Source: Pseudomonas sp. SORT22
Lineage (GTDB): Bacteria > Pseudomonadota > Gammaproteobacteria > Pseudomonadales > Pseudomonadaceae
Direction of reading: 5' to 3'
Length of the DNA stretch: 64,000 nt
NCBI RefSeq assembly: GCF_018417635.1
Contig: NZ_CP071007.1
Span: 1,302,501 to 1,366,500, forward strand
The notes under the pieces are model-generated. The model searched no databases and was not told where the DNA came from. It saw only the letters and a program-made list of their open reading frames with translations. The translations under genes were made by a program, and so were the position numbers. Positions 16,507 through 25,349 of this stretch are shown in pieces. Positions within the stretch are counted from its first letter, which is position 1. Every line of letters begins with the position of its first letter.

Positions 16507-18215
16507 GCCGTTTCCATCCCCGGCACCGTTGCCCTGCGACTGCGATTGCGCCACAACCGATACGCCCGGATCCCCGAGCGTACCGAGCCAAACAACAAGC
16601 CGTTCTCCATCTCCCGGGCGATCCCCGAGCGCACCAGCATGCGCAAGAAGCGCCCGCGTGCCCGGGCGATACCGAAGTAGATGCCGCGGGCTGTCAGGGT
16701 ATCGCGCACCTCGCGCAGGGCCGCAATACCGCTGACATCGATGGAACTGACCGCTTCGGCATCGAACAGCACCGCGCGCGGCTGCTCCTCGCGCTGCACC
16801 GCCTCGAGCAAACGCATCTTGAAGTAGTCGGCATTGAAGAACAGGATCGCATCGTCAAAGCGATACACCACCAGCCCCTGCACCGTGCGCGCATCCTGGT
16901 GGCGGCGGATGTCGACCTGGCCTTCGATGCCCGGCACCCAGCCGAGCACCGCATCGGTAGGCTGGTAGATGCTGTAGAGCAAACGCAGGATCGCCAGGGT
17001 CACAGCGATGATGATGCCTGGCAGCACACCGACGCCGAGCACGCCGACGGTAGTCAGCACGCACAGCCAGAACTCGAAGCGGCTGAGGCGGTAGATTTTT
17101 TTCAGCGACTGCACATCGATCAGCCCCCAGCCGGCCATCAGCAAAACCGCACCGAGGGCAGCCTGGGGAATCCAGGCCATGGGCGTGGTGAAGGCCAGCA
17201 GGATCAGGGCGATGACCAGGGCGGCGATAATCCCCACCAACTGGCTTTTGCCGCCGACCATGTCGTTGACCGCGGTGCGCGAGTCGGCGCCGCTGATGGC
17301 AAAGCCCTGGGAAACCCCAGCGGCGATATTGGTGACCCCGAGAGCAAGGAACTCATGGTTGGCGTTGATCGCATAGCCATGGCGGGCAGCAAAGCTGCGG
17401 GCAGTCAGCATGGCGCTGCAAAAGCTCACGGTGGCGATACCCAGGGCGTCGCGCAACAGGCTTTTCATTTCTTCCAGATTGGTTTGCGGCCAGGCCAGTT
17501 CCGGCATGCCGGCCGGCACCGGGCCGAGGATCGCCACGCCAAAGCGGTCGAGGCCAAACAGCCCGACTACCAGGGTGGCCACTGCCACGGTGACCAACGC
17601 CGCCGGCAGGCGCGGGTAGCGGCGCGGCAACCAGATCAGCAAACCCAGCCCGGCAACGCCGATCACCAGGGTCAGCCAGTGGATTTCGCCCAGGCGCTGC
17701 AGCAGGTTGATCAGGCTGAGGACAAAGCCGTTGCCCTCGATCTGAAAGCCCAGCACCTTGCCCAGTTGCCCGGCCAGCAGGCTCAGGCCGATACCGTTGA
17801 GGTAACCGATAAGGATCGGTCGCGAGAAGAAACTGGCAATGAACCCGGCTCGCGCCAGCCCGGCACCGATCAGCATCAGGCCAACGAGGATGGTGACAAT
17901 CACCGACAACTGCGCCAGCCGCGCCGGGTCGCCCATGGCCAGTGGCGCAATGGCCCCGGCGACCATGGCGCAGGTGGCGGCATCCGGGCCGACCATCAAC
18001 TGCCGCGAACTGCCGATCAGCGCATAGACCATCATCGGCAGGATGCACGCGTACAGCCCGTACTGCGGTGGCAGGCCGACGATCTGCGCATAGGCGATGG
18101 CGATGGGAATCTGGATCGCCGCCACCGACAGGCCGGCCTGCAGGTCATGACGAAACCATTCGCGGCGGTACTGCAACAGATTGGCCAGGCCAGGCAGCCA
18201 GCGGGAGAGAAACAT
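16473..18215 (-). CDS. SulP-family inorganic anion transporter with STAS domain
   Basis: A 580-residue inner-membrane transporter of the SLC26/SulP family. The N-terminus carries the signature IAIAYAQIVGLPPQYGLYACILPMM region, and about 10-14 helices follow (including ISGADSRTAVNDMVGGKSQLVG). The C-terminal cytoplasmic STAS domain lies around residues 430-550 (VVYRFDDAILFFNADYFK ... AVLFDAEAVSSIDVSGIAALREV). Members carry sulfate, bicarbonate or other anions; the substrate is not predictable. The last eleven codons (ASRGKPAPTDG) are translated REP sequence, so the native C-terminus has been replaced or extended by the repeat. AAAGGAT precedes the ATG. Confidence 0.88.
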   Translation of the reverse strand: MFLSRWLPGLANLLQYRREWFRHDLQAGLSVAAIQIPIAIAYAQIVGLPPQYGLYACILPMMVYALIGSSRQLMVGPDAATCAMVAGAIAPLAMGDPARLAQLSVIVTILVGLMLIGAGLARAGFIASFFSRPILIGYLNGIGLSLLAGQLGKVLGFQIEGNGFVLSLINLLQRLGEIHWLTLVIGVAGLGLLIWLPRRYPRLPAALVTVAVATLVVGLFGLDRFGVAILGPVPAGMPELAWPQTNLEEMKSLLRDALGIATVSFCSAMLTARSFAARHGYAINANHEFLALGVTNIAAGVSQGFAISGADSRTAVNDMVGGKSQLVGIIAALVIALILLAFTTPMAWIPQAALGAVLLMAGWGLIDVQSLKKIYRLSRFEFWLCVLTTVGVLGVGVLPGIIIAVTLAILRLLYSIYQPTDAVLGWVPGIEGQVDIRRHQDARTVQGLVVYRFDDAILFFNADYFKMRLLEAVQREEQPRAVLFDAEAVSSIDVSGIAALREVRDTLTARGIYFGIARARGRFLRMLVRSGIAREMENGLLFGSVRSGIRAYRLWRNRSRRATVPGMETASRGKPAPTDG

Positions 18216-18363
18216 GCACGGATCCTTTCGAGTGTTTCGCGGTGGGCTATTAAAGCGCAGCGCGCGGCGCCTGGGCAGGGCGCCAAGTCAAAAACACTGC
18301 TGTTAAGTCTGGCTCAAGCCGTGGAGAATGCCGGCCGATTACAGGGACAGTGAATGGATACCG

Positions 18364-18768
18364 ATGGAACGCAGGATCAATCGCTGGAAAAAGCGCGCAA
18401 TGTTGCTGAGCCTGGCCTGGTGCTGTAGCGCCCAGGGCCAGGGCGACATCTTTGGTAGCGGCGGCGACGTCGATGGCATGTTGACCCTTGGAGCCACGTT
18501 TTATCTGCCCTTCATGCTCACTGGCGCAACCACTTATGGACCCACCATGGCCTCTGAGGCCAGTTCCGGCAAAGATGGCAAACGCGTGATGGCGCAGGCT
18601 CGCGACGATGCTGCGGCGTTCATTGCCAGCGACGGGGCTTACCGGGGTGTCTATCTGGAATCGGCGTTGAACTGGTTGCGTAGCGAAGGGCGTGCGCCAG
18701 GCGCAACGGATCGCGAGCTGGCCCAGGGAATACTGGTGCTGGCAGCAGTTGAAGCGAAGGGGATCTAG
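18364..18768 (+). CDS. DUF2388 family small exported protein
   Basis: A protein of about 134 residues with a hydrophobic N-terminus (MLLSLAWCCSAQGQG) that looks like a signal peptide. The conserved part is AQARDDAAAFIASDGAYRGVYLESALNWLR followed by ELAQGILVL, the core of the Pseudomonas DUF2388 family (periplasmic, function unknown). Start is uncertain: ATGs at 18328, 18364 and 18400 are all in frame; 18364 gives a positively charged n-region before the signal peptide. The gene stands alone upstream of tRNA-Gly. Confidence 0.7.
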   Translation: MERRINRWKKRAMLLSLAWCCSAQGQGDIFGSGGDVDGMLTLGATFYLPFMLTGATTYGPTMASEASSGKDGKRVMAQARDDAAAFIASDGAYRGVYLESALNWLRSEGRAPGATDRELAQGILVLAAVEAKGI

Positions 18769-18775
18769 CGAAACA

Positions 18776-18792
18776 GCCACCAGAGTGGTGGC
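18776..18792. terminator. Short hairpin after the DUF2388 gene
   Basis: GCCACCA (18776-18782) pairs with TGGTGGC (18786-18792) around a GAG loop, 8 bases after the stop. There is no T-run, so termination is uncertain. Confidence 0.35.
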
Positions 18793-18826
18793 CAGGGCCT
18801 CAGCGGCGCTGAAACCTGAAGGAAGC

Positions 18827-18900
18827 TGGAGCGGGTGAAGGGAATCGAACCCTCGTTATCAGCTTGGGAAGCTGGAGTAATGCCATTATACGACACCCGC
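18827..18900 (-). tRNA. tRNA-Gly (CCC)
   Basis: The minus strand reads a full cloverleaf: acceptor GCGGGTG pairing with CACCCGC, T-arm GGTTCGATTCC, anticodon stem CAGC/GCTG with loop TTCCCAA (anticodon CCC), discriminator T and an encoded CCA at the 3' end. It is 74 bases long. This isoacceptor reads GGG glycine codons. Confidence 0.95.
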
Positions 18901-19057
18901 TTTCAGGGCTGACTTTGTACCAGAACTTCGTCGCGATTTGAAGCCCTATGTTGCTTAAGCGTCATCTGCCGGTGGCCAGTAGCGCGAGGTCGTGCATCTT
19001 CTGTTTGGCCTTTTGGGCCGTTGATGCAGGAGGCTGCGCTACCGGCGACCGTGTCGC

Positions 19058-19942
19058 TCAGATAGCCAGTGCATGATGCTCCTGGGTGTAGCTGTAACGC
19101 GGGCGCGATTCCTTCAGGGCAGGTTTGAGAAAACCCAGCAGGGCTTCGCGGGTATCGCGGCAGGCGGCCTTGTGTTCCATGTCGAGGAAGTGGCCGGTGG
19201 CGCGGATCTCGCGAAAGTGGCTGTTGCGCACGTGTTGGCCGAACTGGCGGGCATCTTCGGTGGTGGTGTATTCGTCCCACTCGCCATTTATGAACAGCAC
19301 CGGAATGTCGATCACCCGCGCCGCCCGCAGGGCATTGCCCAGGTCGTGGTCGAGCACCTGGTTGATGTGAAAGTGCATCTGCGCGTATTCGTGGTTGTCC
19401 AGGCTGCTGACGTGGCGGTAGTTGAAGCGCTTGAACAGCGACGGCAGGTGCTTGCCGATGGTGTCGTTGACCAGGTTGCCGACCCGGTAACGATCGCAAG
19501 CGCTCAGGTACTGGCAGCCGCGTTCGAGGTAGTCGCGCATCGGTTCGTTGATTACCGGCGAGAACGAGCTGACCACCGCCTTTTCGATGCGCCGCGGCTT
19601 GTGCGCCAGGGCCAGCAGGGTGCAGGCGCCGCCCCAGGAGAAGGACATGACATGATCGGCGCCAAAGTGGTCGATCAGCTCCAGGAGGATCTGCCCTTCG
19701 GTTTCCTTGGTCAGCAAGTGTTCGTTGCGGTTGTGCGCCTTGGACTTGCCGGCGTAGGGCTGGTCATAAAGCACCACGTTGAATTGCGGGTGCAGGTTGC
19801 GCACCGTCTGGGCAAACGAGGCCGTCGTGGCCAGCGAGCCATTGATCAGGATGATCGTCTTCTCAGCGGCATCTGCGCGATAGAACTCCGTGTAAACCCG
19901 ATACTGACCTTGTATATCAAGCACAGCGATTTCTGGCCTCAT
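19058..19942 (-). CDS. phaG: PhaG, (R)-3-hydroxyacyl-ACP transacylase/thioesterase
   Basis: A 294-residue alpha/beta hydrolase that matches P. putida PhaG closely from the first residues (MRPEIAVLDIQGQYRVYTEF) to the last (HHALAI). PhaG diverts (R)-3-hydroxyacyl groups from fatty-acid synthesis on ACP toward medium-chain polyhydroxyalkanoate precursors, allowing PHA from sugars; later work treats it as a 3-hydroxyacyl-ACP thioesterase acting with a CoA ligase. Visible features: nucleophile elbow SFSWGGA (Ser102), Asp223 in GEWDEY, His251 in TGHFLDM, and the H-x4-D motif at His177/Asp182. A CAGGAG ribosome site precedes the ATG. It is monocistronic, with the pha synthase genes not in this window, as usual in P. 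putida. Confidence 0.95.
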   Translation of the reverse strand: MRPEIAVLDIQGQYRVYTEFYRADAAEKTIILINGSLATTASFAQTVRNLHPQFNVVLYDQPYAGKSKAHNRNEHLLTKETEGQILLELIDHFGADHVMSFSWGGACTLLALAHKPRRIEKAVVSSFSPVINEPMRDYLERGCQYLSACDRYRVGNLVNDTIGKHLPSLFKRFNYRHVSSLDNHEYAQMHFHINQVLDHDLGNALRAARVIDIPVLFINGEWDEYTTTEDARQFGQHVRNSHFREIRATGHFLDMEHKAACRDTREALLGFLKPALKESRPRYSYTQEHHALAI

Positions 19943-20264
19943 GTCGTCGACTCCTGGCGCAAAAAGGGTGTTCGCACATGCAAGGATGCGCGTTCTTTAT
20001 GACAGGTAGGCATACGCCTTGAAGAGAAGCTGAGGGCCCTGGTCGATCCATGTGGCACGTTGGTCGACCGGTATTGTTCTAGGAGGGCAATCTGCCGGAC
20101 GCCGGGGCTTCGAGGCACTGGTCGCTGGCAAAAAGGTGTCTTGGACTACGATCGTGACTGGCTGGTCACATGCAGACCGACGATTGGATTCAAGCAGGCA
20201 CCCGGCCAACCCGCAAGTGCCTTTCGGGCAATTGACGAAAATTTTCCGCCAGGCGGTCGCAGGC
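19943..20264. other. Intergenic region between rsuA and phaG
   Basis: 322 bases with no supportable gene. It must contain the phaG promoter on the minus strand. A ribosome site CAGGAG sits just upstream of phaG. Near the rsuA end a short CCGCC/GGCGG dyad (20246-20256) next to AAAATTTT could be a weak rsuA terminator. No convincing -35/-10 pair or operator was identified. Confidence 0.5.
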
Positions 20265-20957
20265 TCAGATTGCCCGGATTTCTTCAGGGTAGAGCGCGCG
20301 GTACTGACCGGGCTGCAGGTCGGGGTCCAGCTGCAACGGGCCCATGCGTTCGCGGTGCAGGCGCACGACCTTGTTGTCGAAGTGGCCGAACATGCGCTTG
20401 ACCTGGTGGTAGCGGCCTTCGACGATGCTCAGGCGCGCGCTGCGTGGGCCGAGCAAGGTCAATTCGGCGGGCAGGGTGGTGAGGTCTTCAAAGGCGAAGT
20501 AGAAACCCTGGCGGAATTTCTCGATGTAGTGCTCGCCGATCTCCTGCTCGGTCTCGACGTAGTAAACCTTGGGCAGCTTGGTCTGCGGCTGGGTCAGGCG
20601 CCGCGACCACAGGCCATCGTTGGTCAGCAGCATCAGCCCGGTGGTGTTGAAGTCCAGGCGCCCGGCGATGTGCAAATCTTCGGTGTCGGCTTGGTCGATC
20701 AACTCGATCACCGTGGGGTGCTGCGGGTCCTGGGTGGCGCTGACGCAGCCCTGGGGCTTGTGCAGCATCAGGTAGCGCAATGGGCGCCCGGCCTGCAGCA
20801 GTTGCTCGTCGACCTCGATGCGGCTGAATTCGCGCACCTGGAAGCGTGGATCGCTGACCTGCTGGCCATCCACGCGCACGCGCCGTTCGACCAGCAGCAA
20901 ACGCACGTGCTGACGGCTGAAGCAGGGCAGGTTGCTGAGGAAGCGATCGAGACGCAT
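20265..20957 (-). CDS. rsuA: 16S rRNA pseudouridine(516) synthase RsuA
   Basis: A 230-residue pseudouridine synthase. The N-terminal S4-like RNA-binding domain (MRLDRFLSNLPCFSRQHVRLLL ... RVRVDGQQV) is followed by the RsuA/RluB/E/F catalytic domain with IAGRLDFNTTGLMLLTNDG; the catalytic aspartate is Asp102. KVYYVETE and EGRYHQVKRMFGHFDNKVVRLHR are the other family motifs. It isomerises U516 of 16S rRNA during small-subunit assembly. It is the third gene of a tight minus-strand run (diguanylate cyclase, CWC protein, rsuA) with gaps of -4 and 27 bases. Confidence 0.92.
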   Translation of the reverse strand: MRLDRFLSNLPCFSRQHVRLLLVERRVRVDGQQVSDPRFQVREFSRIEVDEQLLQAGRPLRYLMLHKPQGCVSATQDPQHPTVIELIDQADTEDLHIAGRLDFNTTGLMLLTNDGLWSRRLTQPQTKLPKVYYVETEQEIGEHYIEKFRQGFYFAFEDLTTLPAELTLLGPRSARLSIVEGRYHQVKRMFGHFDNKVVRLHRERMGPLQLDPDLQPGQYRALYPEEIRAI

Positions 20958-20984
20958 ACAAAACCAGGTGCAGGGCGCGACAGT

Positions 20985-21206
20985 TTAACCGGCTGGCGTG
21001 GCCTTGGCTGCCTGCAATTGCGCCTCGACCTCGGCGCAGCGCGGGCACAGGCAGGCCTGGTTGCGCAGTTCGGCGGGCAGGGCTTCGAGTACCTTAGGGT
21101 CGATGCTCACGCCGTAGCACCAGCAGGCCTGGGCGGCCGTGCGCGGGTCGGCCAGGCTGCAATCGTTGCTGGCGCCGCAGGCGGGGCAGCGGCGGCTGTC
21201 ATTCAT
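20985..21206 (-). CDS. Cysteine-rich CWC family protein
   Basis: A 73-residue protein of the CWC family: CPACGASNDC near the N-terminus, the CWC tripeptide in QACWCYGVSIDP, and CLCPRCAE near the C-terminus, giving paired CxxC-type motifs likely to hold zinc. Function is unknown. It starts within the stop of the diguanylate cyclase gene (ATGA overlap) and precedes rsuA. Confidence 0.8.
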   Translation of the reverse strand: MNDSRRCPACGASNDCSLADPRTAAQACWCYGVSIDPKVLEALPAELRNQACLCPRCAEVEAQLQAAKATPAG

Positions 21207-22693
21207 GATCGGGGCTGTTCATGGTCGGTTCGGGGTATCTCGCTGCAGACACGGTTGCGCCCACTTTGTTTGGCCCGGTACAGGGCACGGTCGGCGCGGG
21301 CGATCAGGCTGTGCAGGGTATCGTCGGCCTGCAGGTTGCTCAAGCCGATGCTGGCGGTCAGGTGGATCGGCTGCTCGGCATAGGTAAAGGCCAGGGCCTC
21401 GGTCTTGCTGCGAATTTTTTCGGCCACCGCCGCGGCGTTCTGGCTGTCGGTGTCCTTGAGCAGCACGATGAATTCCTCACCACCCCAGCGGCAGATGATA
21501 TCAGCATGGCGCAGGCATTCCTCCAGCACCTGGGCGAACTGGCGTAGCACTTCGTCGCCGGCCAGGTGGCCATGGGTGTCGTTGAGCGCCTTGAAGTGGT
21601 CGAGGTCGATCAGCAGGGCGATCAGCGGCTTGGGTTCGCGCTGGGCTTCCTGCAGCGCTTGCGCGGCCAGCAGGTCGAAGCCACGGCGGTTGGGCAGGCC
21701 GGTGAGGCTGTCGAGGGTGGCCAGGGCTTCGATGTTGTCCTGATGGCGCTTGACCATGGCATTGAGCAGCGACAACACCACCAGGGTGATCATCGCGCAG
21801 ATCGCCAGGTTCAGGTACAGCGACTGGCGAATGGCATCCATGGCGCCGTCTTCGCGCTTGTCGACGAACAGGTACCAGTTCAGCTCCGGCACCAGGCGCA
21901 CGTTGAGGAAATGACTATGGCCATCGCTGCTGTTGTATTCATGGCTGCCGCTGACCGGTTGTGGCATTTGCCCGAGCCCGTCCAGTTCGACCAGCGGCTG
22001 CCCGGTCCTGGCGCCATGGGGACCGCCATTGGAGCCGGTAAGTACGATACGCCCCTGCGGATCGACGAAGAACACCTGGCGCTGGTAGCGCTGCTGGTAA
22101 TCGTCGATCAGGCGGATCACCGCCTCGACCGTCAGGCCGATGCCGGCAACGCCGATGAACTTGCCGTCGTAATCGAACACCCGGTAGTTGATGAACACCG
22201 TGAGGCGGTCCTGGTTGGCCATGTCGAGGTCGACGTTGATCTCGTAGGGCGTGTTCATTTTCAGTACCCGCTGGTACCAGGCATCACGGGGTTCTTGCGG
22301 GTCGATTTTCTTCAGAACGCCTTTGGTCTGGTAATAGATACCGCTGTTGCTGGAGACGAAGAACGCCGTATAGGCGTGGTGCTGGCGCATGATTTCGTCC
22401 AGGTAACGGGTGACCTGGGCGGTGTCGCGCTCGCCGCCCAGGGCCCAGTCGCGCAAGAAGGTGTCGTGAGCCATCATCGACGAGATCAGGATCGGGCGTA
22501 CCAGGTCTTTCTGGATTTCCGAATAGACCGTATCGGAGGTCAGCGGCAGCTCGGTGTTGACGATGTTGTCGCGAATCGAGCTGCGTGAGGCGAAGTAGCT
22601 GAGCAGGGAGGTCGCCAAGAAGCCGCAGGCGAGCAACAGCAGTAATGTCAGGATCAGCGAGCGCTGCGAAAACAGGGCGGAACGAGGCGGCAT
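21203..22693 (-). CDS. Membrane diguanylate cyclase with Cache sensor domain
   Basis: A protein of about 496 residues. A first transmembrane helix near the N-terminus (LILTLLLLLACGFLATSLL), a periplasmic Cache-type ligand-binding domain (TAFFVSSNSGIYYQTKGVL, FNYRVFDYDGKFIGVAGIGLTVEAV region) and a second helix (LNLAICAMITLVVLSLLNAM) precede a C-terminal GGDEF domain. The active-site motif is intact (GGEEF) and the inhibitory I-site RxxD (RHAD) lies exactly five residues upstream. It is therefore expected to make c-di-GMP with product feedback, in response to an unknown periplasmic signal. The ATG at 22693 is preferred to the in-frame ATG at 22726. Confidence 0.9.
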   Translation of the reverse strand: MPPRSALFSQRSLILTLLLLLACGFLATSLLSYFASRSSIRDNIVNTELPLTSDTVYSEIQKDLVRPILISSMMAHDTFLRDWALGGERDTAQVTRYLDEIMRQHHAYTAFFVSSNSGIYYQTKGVLKKIDPQEPRDAWYQRVLKMNTPYEINVDLDMANQDRLTVFINYRVFDYDGKFIGVAGIGLTVEAVIRLIDDYQQRYQRQVFFVDPQGRIVLTGSNGGPHGARTGQPLVELDGLGQMPQPVSGSHEYNSSDGHSHFLNVRLVPELNWYLFVDKREDGAMDAIRQSLYLNLAICAMITLVVLSLLNAMVKRHQDNIEALATLDSLTGLPNRRGFDLLAAQALQEAQREPKPLIALLIDLDHFKALNDTHGHLAGDEVLRQFAQVLEECLRHADIICRWGGEEFIVLLKDTDSQNAAAVAEKIRSKTEALAFTYAEQPIHLTASIGLSNLQADDTLHSLIARADRALYRAKQSGRNRVCSEIPRTDHEQPRS

Positions 22694-22906
22694 GACATTC
22701 CCGGTCTGTAGGCCAATGGCCTTCATTCTAGTGGTGTGGCAGAAAAATAACTTTACGATTTTTAAGGGTATCGGCCTTGTATCAATTTATTGCAGCAATG
22801 GCACCGGACCTGGTTTTGACAGTCTTATTCAATGTCGATGAACACTTGCCGATCGACGCCGACCAGCGCCGCTGGGATGGGCAGTTTCGCGGTCCGGGAG
22901 GCCGCC

Positions 22907-23284
22907 ATGTATCGCCGACTTTTGCTGCTTGCAGTGTTGGGTTTGCTGACCACCGCCTGTGTCCCCTATGGAGGTAACGGTTACTACCGCACCGAGGTCT
23001 ACACCGCCGATCGCTATGGCTATCCGGGTTACTACCGGCCGTCGTATCCCTACAGCCGCGGCTATTACGTAGCGCCGCAGCCGCGCTACTACGTGGCACC
23101 ACCGCCGCGTTACTACGCGCCGCCACCGCATTACTACCGTCCGGCGCCCCACGGCTATTACCGGGAAACGCCGCATAACTACTACAAGCCTTACCCGGGG
23201 CGCAGCCATGACCGCTACCGCCAGGGATCGTCACGTCACGAGCGCAGCCGTGACGGCTGGCCGGATCGCAACTGGCGCCGCTGA
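22907..23284 (+). CDS. Tyr/Pro-rich lipoprotein
   Basis: A 125-residue protein with a lipoprotein signal: charged MYRR, a leucine-rich core and a lipobox LTTAC with Cys18. The mature part is low complexity, dominated by Tyr, Pro, Arg and His with repeated RYYVAPPPRYYAPPPHYY-like units, and ends in a basic tail. GGGAGG precedes the ATG. Similar small Tyr/Pro-rich lipoproteins occur across Pseudomonas with no assigned role. It is divergent from the diguanylate cyclase gene. Confidence 0.8.
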   Translation: MYRRLLLLAVLGLLTTACVPYGGNGYYRTEVYTADRYGYPGYYRPSYPYSRGYYVAPQPRYYVAPPPRYYAPPPHYYRPAPHGYYRETPHNYYKPYPGRSHDRYRQGSSRHERSRDGWPDRNWRR

Positions 23285-23292
23285 GGCGCCAT

Positions 23293-24402
23293 TCAGGCCA
23301 GGTCCGCCAAAGGGTGACGACCTTCCCACGCCTTGCTGAAATGCGCTTCAACCACCGCCGTTGGCACCTGGGCGATATCTGCCCAGTGCCAGCGCGGTTT
23401 TTGGTCCTTGTCGATCAGCCGCGCGCGCACCCCTTCGCTGAACTCCGGATGCTGGCAGCAATTGAGGCTCAGGGTGTATTCCATCTGGAACACCTGGGCC
23501 AGCGACAGGTACTTGGCACGCTGGATTTGCTCCCAGACCAGGTGCGCGGTCAGCGGGCAGCCTTCGAGCATGGTCTGCGCGGCCTTGGCCAGCAGCGGGT
23601 CGGCGTGGTTGCGCAACTGGGCGATGGCACGCCAGGCGCACACCGGGTCGGCGACATCCAGCAACGCGTCGATCTGCTGGCGCCTGGGCAGCCACTGGGC
23701 TTCGGGCCTTTGCGCCTGGGCGCCGTTCTGCTGGGCCTTGAGCAGGCTGTTGAGCTGCAGGGCGGTCTGCTCCTGCCAGTTCAATTGCAGCAGGTCGTCG
23801 AGCAACTCTTCCTGCTGGCTTTCGCCCAGCAGACGGTCGGCCAGGCCCAGGTCGAGGGCATCGCTGGCGTTGATCGGCGCGCCGGTAAGGCCGAGGAACA
23901 AGCCCAGCTTGCCGGGCAGGCGCGACAAGAACCAACTGCCGCCGACATCCGGATACAGGCCGATGCTGATCTCCGGCATGGCCAGGCGGCTGCTGGGGGT
24001 GACCACGCGTACACTGGCCCCCTGCAACAAACCCATGCCGCCACCCAGCACATGGCCGTGGCCCCAGCAGATCAGCGGCTTGGGGTAGGTATGCAGGCGG
24101 TAGTCGAAGCGGTATTCGGCGGCAAAGAACTGCGCCGCCAGGGGCGGTACCCGGCCGGGATGGTCAAGGCAGGCCTGGGCCAGGCTGCGCACCTCGCCAC
24201 CGGCGCAGAAGGCCTTGGCGCCTTCGCCGCGCAGCAGCACGCAGACCACATCCGGGTCATCGGCCCAGGCCTTGAGCTGTTCGTCGAGTACCTCGATCAT
24301 CGGCAGCGACAAGGCATTGAGGGTTTGCGGCGTATTGAGGGTGGCAACGCCGATGCGCGCGCCGTCGACGCCGGTGAGTTCTTCGCACTGTACTGCAGCC
24401 AT
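23293..24402 (-). CDS. Enoyl-CoA hydratase/isomerase family, 3-hydroxyisobutyryl-CoA hydrolase-like
   Basis: A 369-residue crotonase-fold enzyme. The oxyanion-hole and active-site regions are visible: GEGAKAFCAGGEVRSL, GHGHVLGGGMGLLQGA and AMPEISIGLYPDVGGSWFLSRLP. The length and the PEISIGLYPDVGGS segment (with the Glu and Asp of hydrolases) are those of the 3-hydroxyisobutyryl-CoA hydrolase branch, which releases 3-hydroxyisobutyrate in valine breakdown; a broader hydratase role cannot be excluded. The ATG at 24402 is preceded by CGAGG; the longer frame to 24480 adds sequence unlike the family. It is divergent from ung. Confidence 0.82.
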   Translation of the reverse strand: MAAVQCEELTGVDGARIGVATLNTPQTLNALSLPMIEVLDEQLKAWADDPDVVCVLLRGEGAKAFCAGGEVRSLAQACLDHPGRVPPLAAQFFAAEYRFDYRLHTYPKPLICWGHGHVLGGGMGLLQGASVRVVTPSSRLAMPEISIGLYPDVGGSWFLSRLPGKLGLFLGLTGAPINASDALDLGLADRLLGESQQEELLDDLLQLNWQEQTALQLNSLLKAQQNGAQAQRPEAQWLPRRQQIDALLDVADPVCAWRAIAQLRNHADPLLAKAAQTMLEGCPLTAHLVWEQIQRAKYLSLAQVFQMEYTLSLNCCQHPEFSEGVRARLIDKDQKPRWHWADIAQVPTAVVEAHFSKAWEGRHPLADLA

Positions 24403-24528
24403 GGGCGACCTCGTGGTTGATCCGCACAAGTATGGCCGCTGCTGGCGATTTCGGCGGTCGCCGGTCGGATCGATTGACAAGCGCAGGCGGCTTTCCTAGT
24501 GTCGCGCCATTGTTTTACGGACCCGACC

Positions 24529-25221
24529 ATGACTGACGACGATCGCATCAAACTTGAACCGAGCTGGAAAGAGGCCCTGCGCGCCGAATTCGACCAGCCC
24601 TACATGCACCAGTTGCGCGAGTTCCTGCGCGAAGAGCACGCTGCCGGCAAAGAGATCTACCCACCTGGCCCGCTGATCTTCAACGCCCTCAACTCCACCC
24701 CGCTGGACCAGGTCAAGGTGGTGATCCTCGGCCAGGACCCGTACCACGGCCCGGGCCAGGCCCATGGCCTGTGCTTTTCGGTGCAACCGGGGGTGGCGAC
24801 GCCGCCGTCGCTGGTGAACATCTACAAAGAGCTGCAGCGTGACCTCAACATCGAGATCCCCAAGCACGGCTGCCTGCAATCCTGGGCCGAGCAGGGCGTG
24901 TTGCTGCTCAACACCACCATGACCGTCGAGCGCGCCAATGCCGCGTCTCATGCCAACAAGGGATGGCAGTTCTTCACCGACCGCATCATCGAAGTGGTCA
25001 GCGAGCACCAGCCCAACAGCGTGTTCCTGCTCTGGGGCGCCCATGCCCAGAGCAAGCAGAAACTGATCGATGCCACCAAGCACCTGGTGCTCAAGTCGGT
25101 GCATCCATCGCCGTTGTCGGCCTACCGTGGCTTTCTCGGCTGCGGGCATTTCAGCCAGGCCAACCGCTTCCTCGAGCAGCGCGGGTTGACCCCGATCGAC
25201 TGGCGTTTGCCACCGGTTTAA
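24529..25221 (+). CDS. ung: Uracil-DNA glycosylase
   Basis: A 230-residue family 1 uracil-DNA glycosylase that removes uracil from DNA to start base-excision repair. Catalytic motif 1 is [13 protein letters not shown] (general base Asp70) and motif 2 is [17 protein letters not shown] (His192). [10 protein letters not shown] and the uracil-binding region are also intact. The ATG at 24529 gives the normal family N-terminus. Confidence 0.96.
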   Translation: MTDDDRIKLEPSWKEALRAEFDQPYMHQLREFLREEHAAGKEIYPPGPLIFNALNSTPLDQVKVVILGQDPYHGPGQAHGLCFSVQPGVATPPSLVNIYKELQRDLNIEIPKHGCLQSWAEQGVLLLNTTMTVERANAASHANKGWQFFTDRIIEVVSEHQPNSVFLLWGAHAQSKQKLIDATKHLVLKSVHPSPLSAYRGFLGCGHFSQANRFLEQRGLTPIDWRLPPV

Positions 25222-25349
25222 CGCTGGGTACCTAGCATTTTTGTCAGTTTCGGCCGATTTGAAATAGGCATCTAATACTTCCAGGTTTTCCACGGCAGTC
25301 AGCTACAGGCTCGCTGCCACGGTCCTCTTCGCTGGAAGGAACTGTCGCC

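Noticed and set aside
18827..18900. tRNA-Gly as an integration site for a genomic island
   Set aside because: No integrase and no repeated tRNA 3' end was seen nearby; the flanking genes are ordinary core genes.
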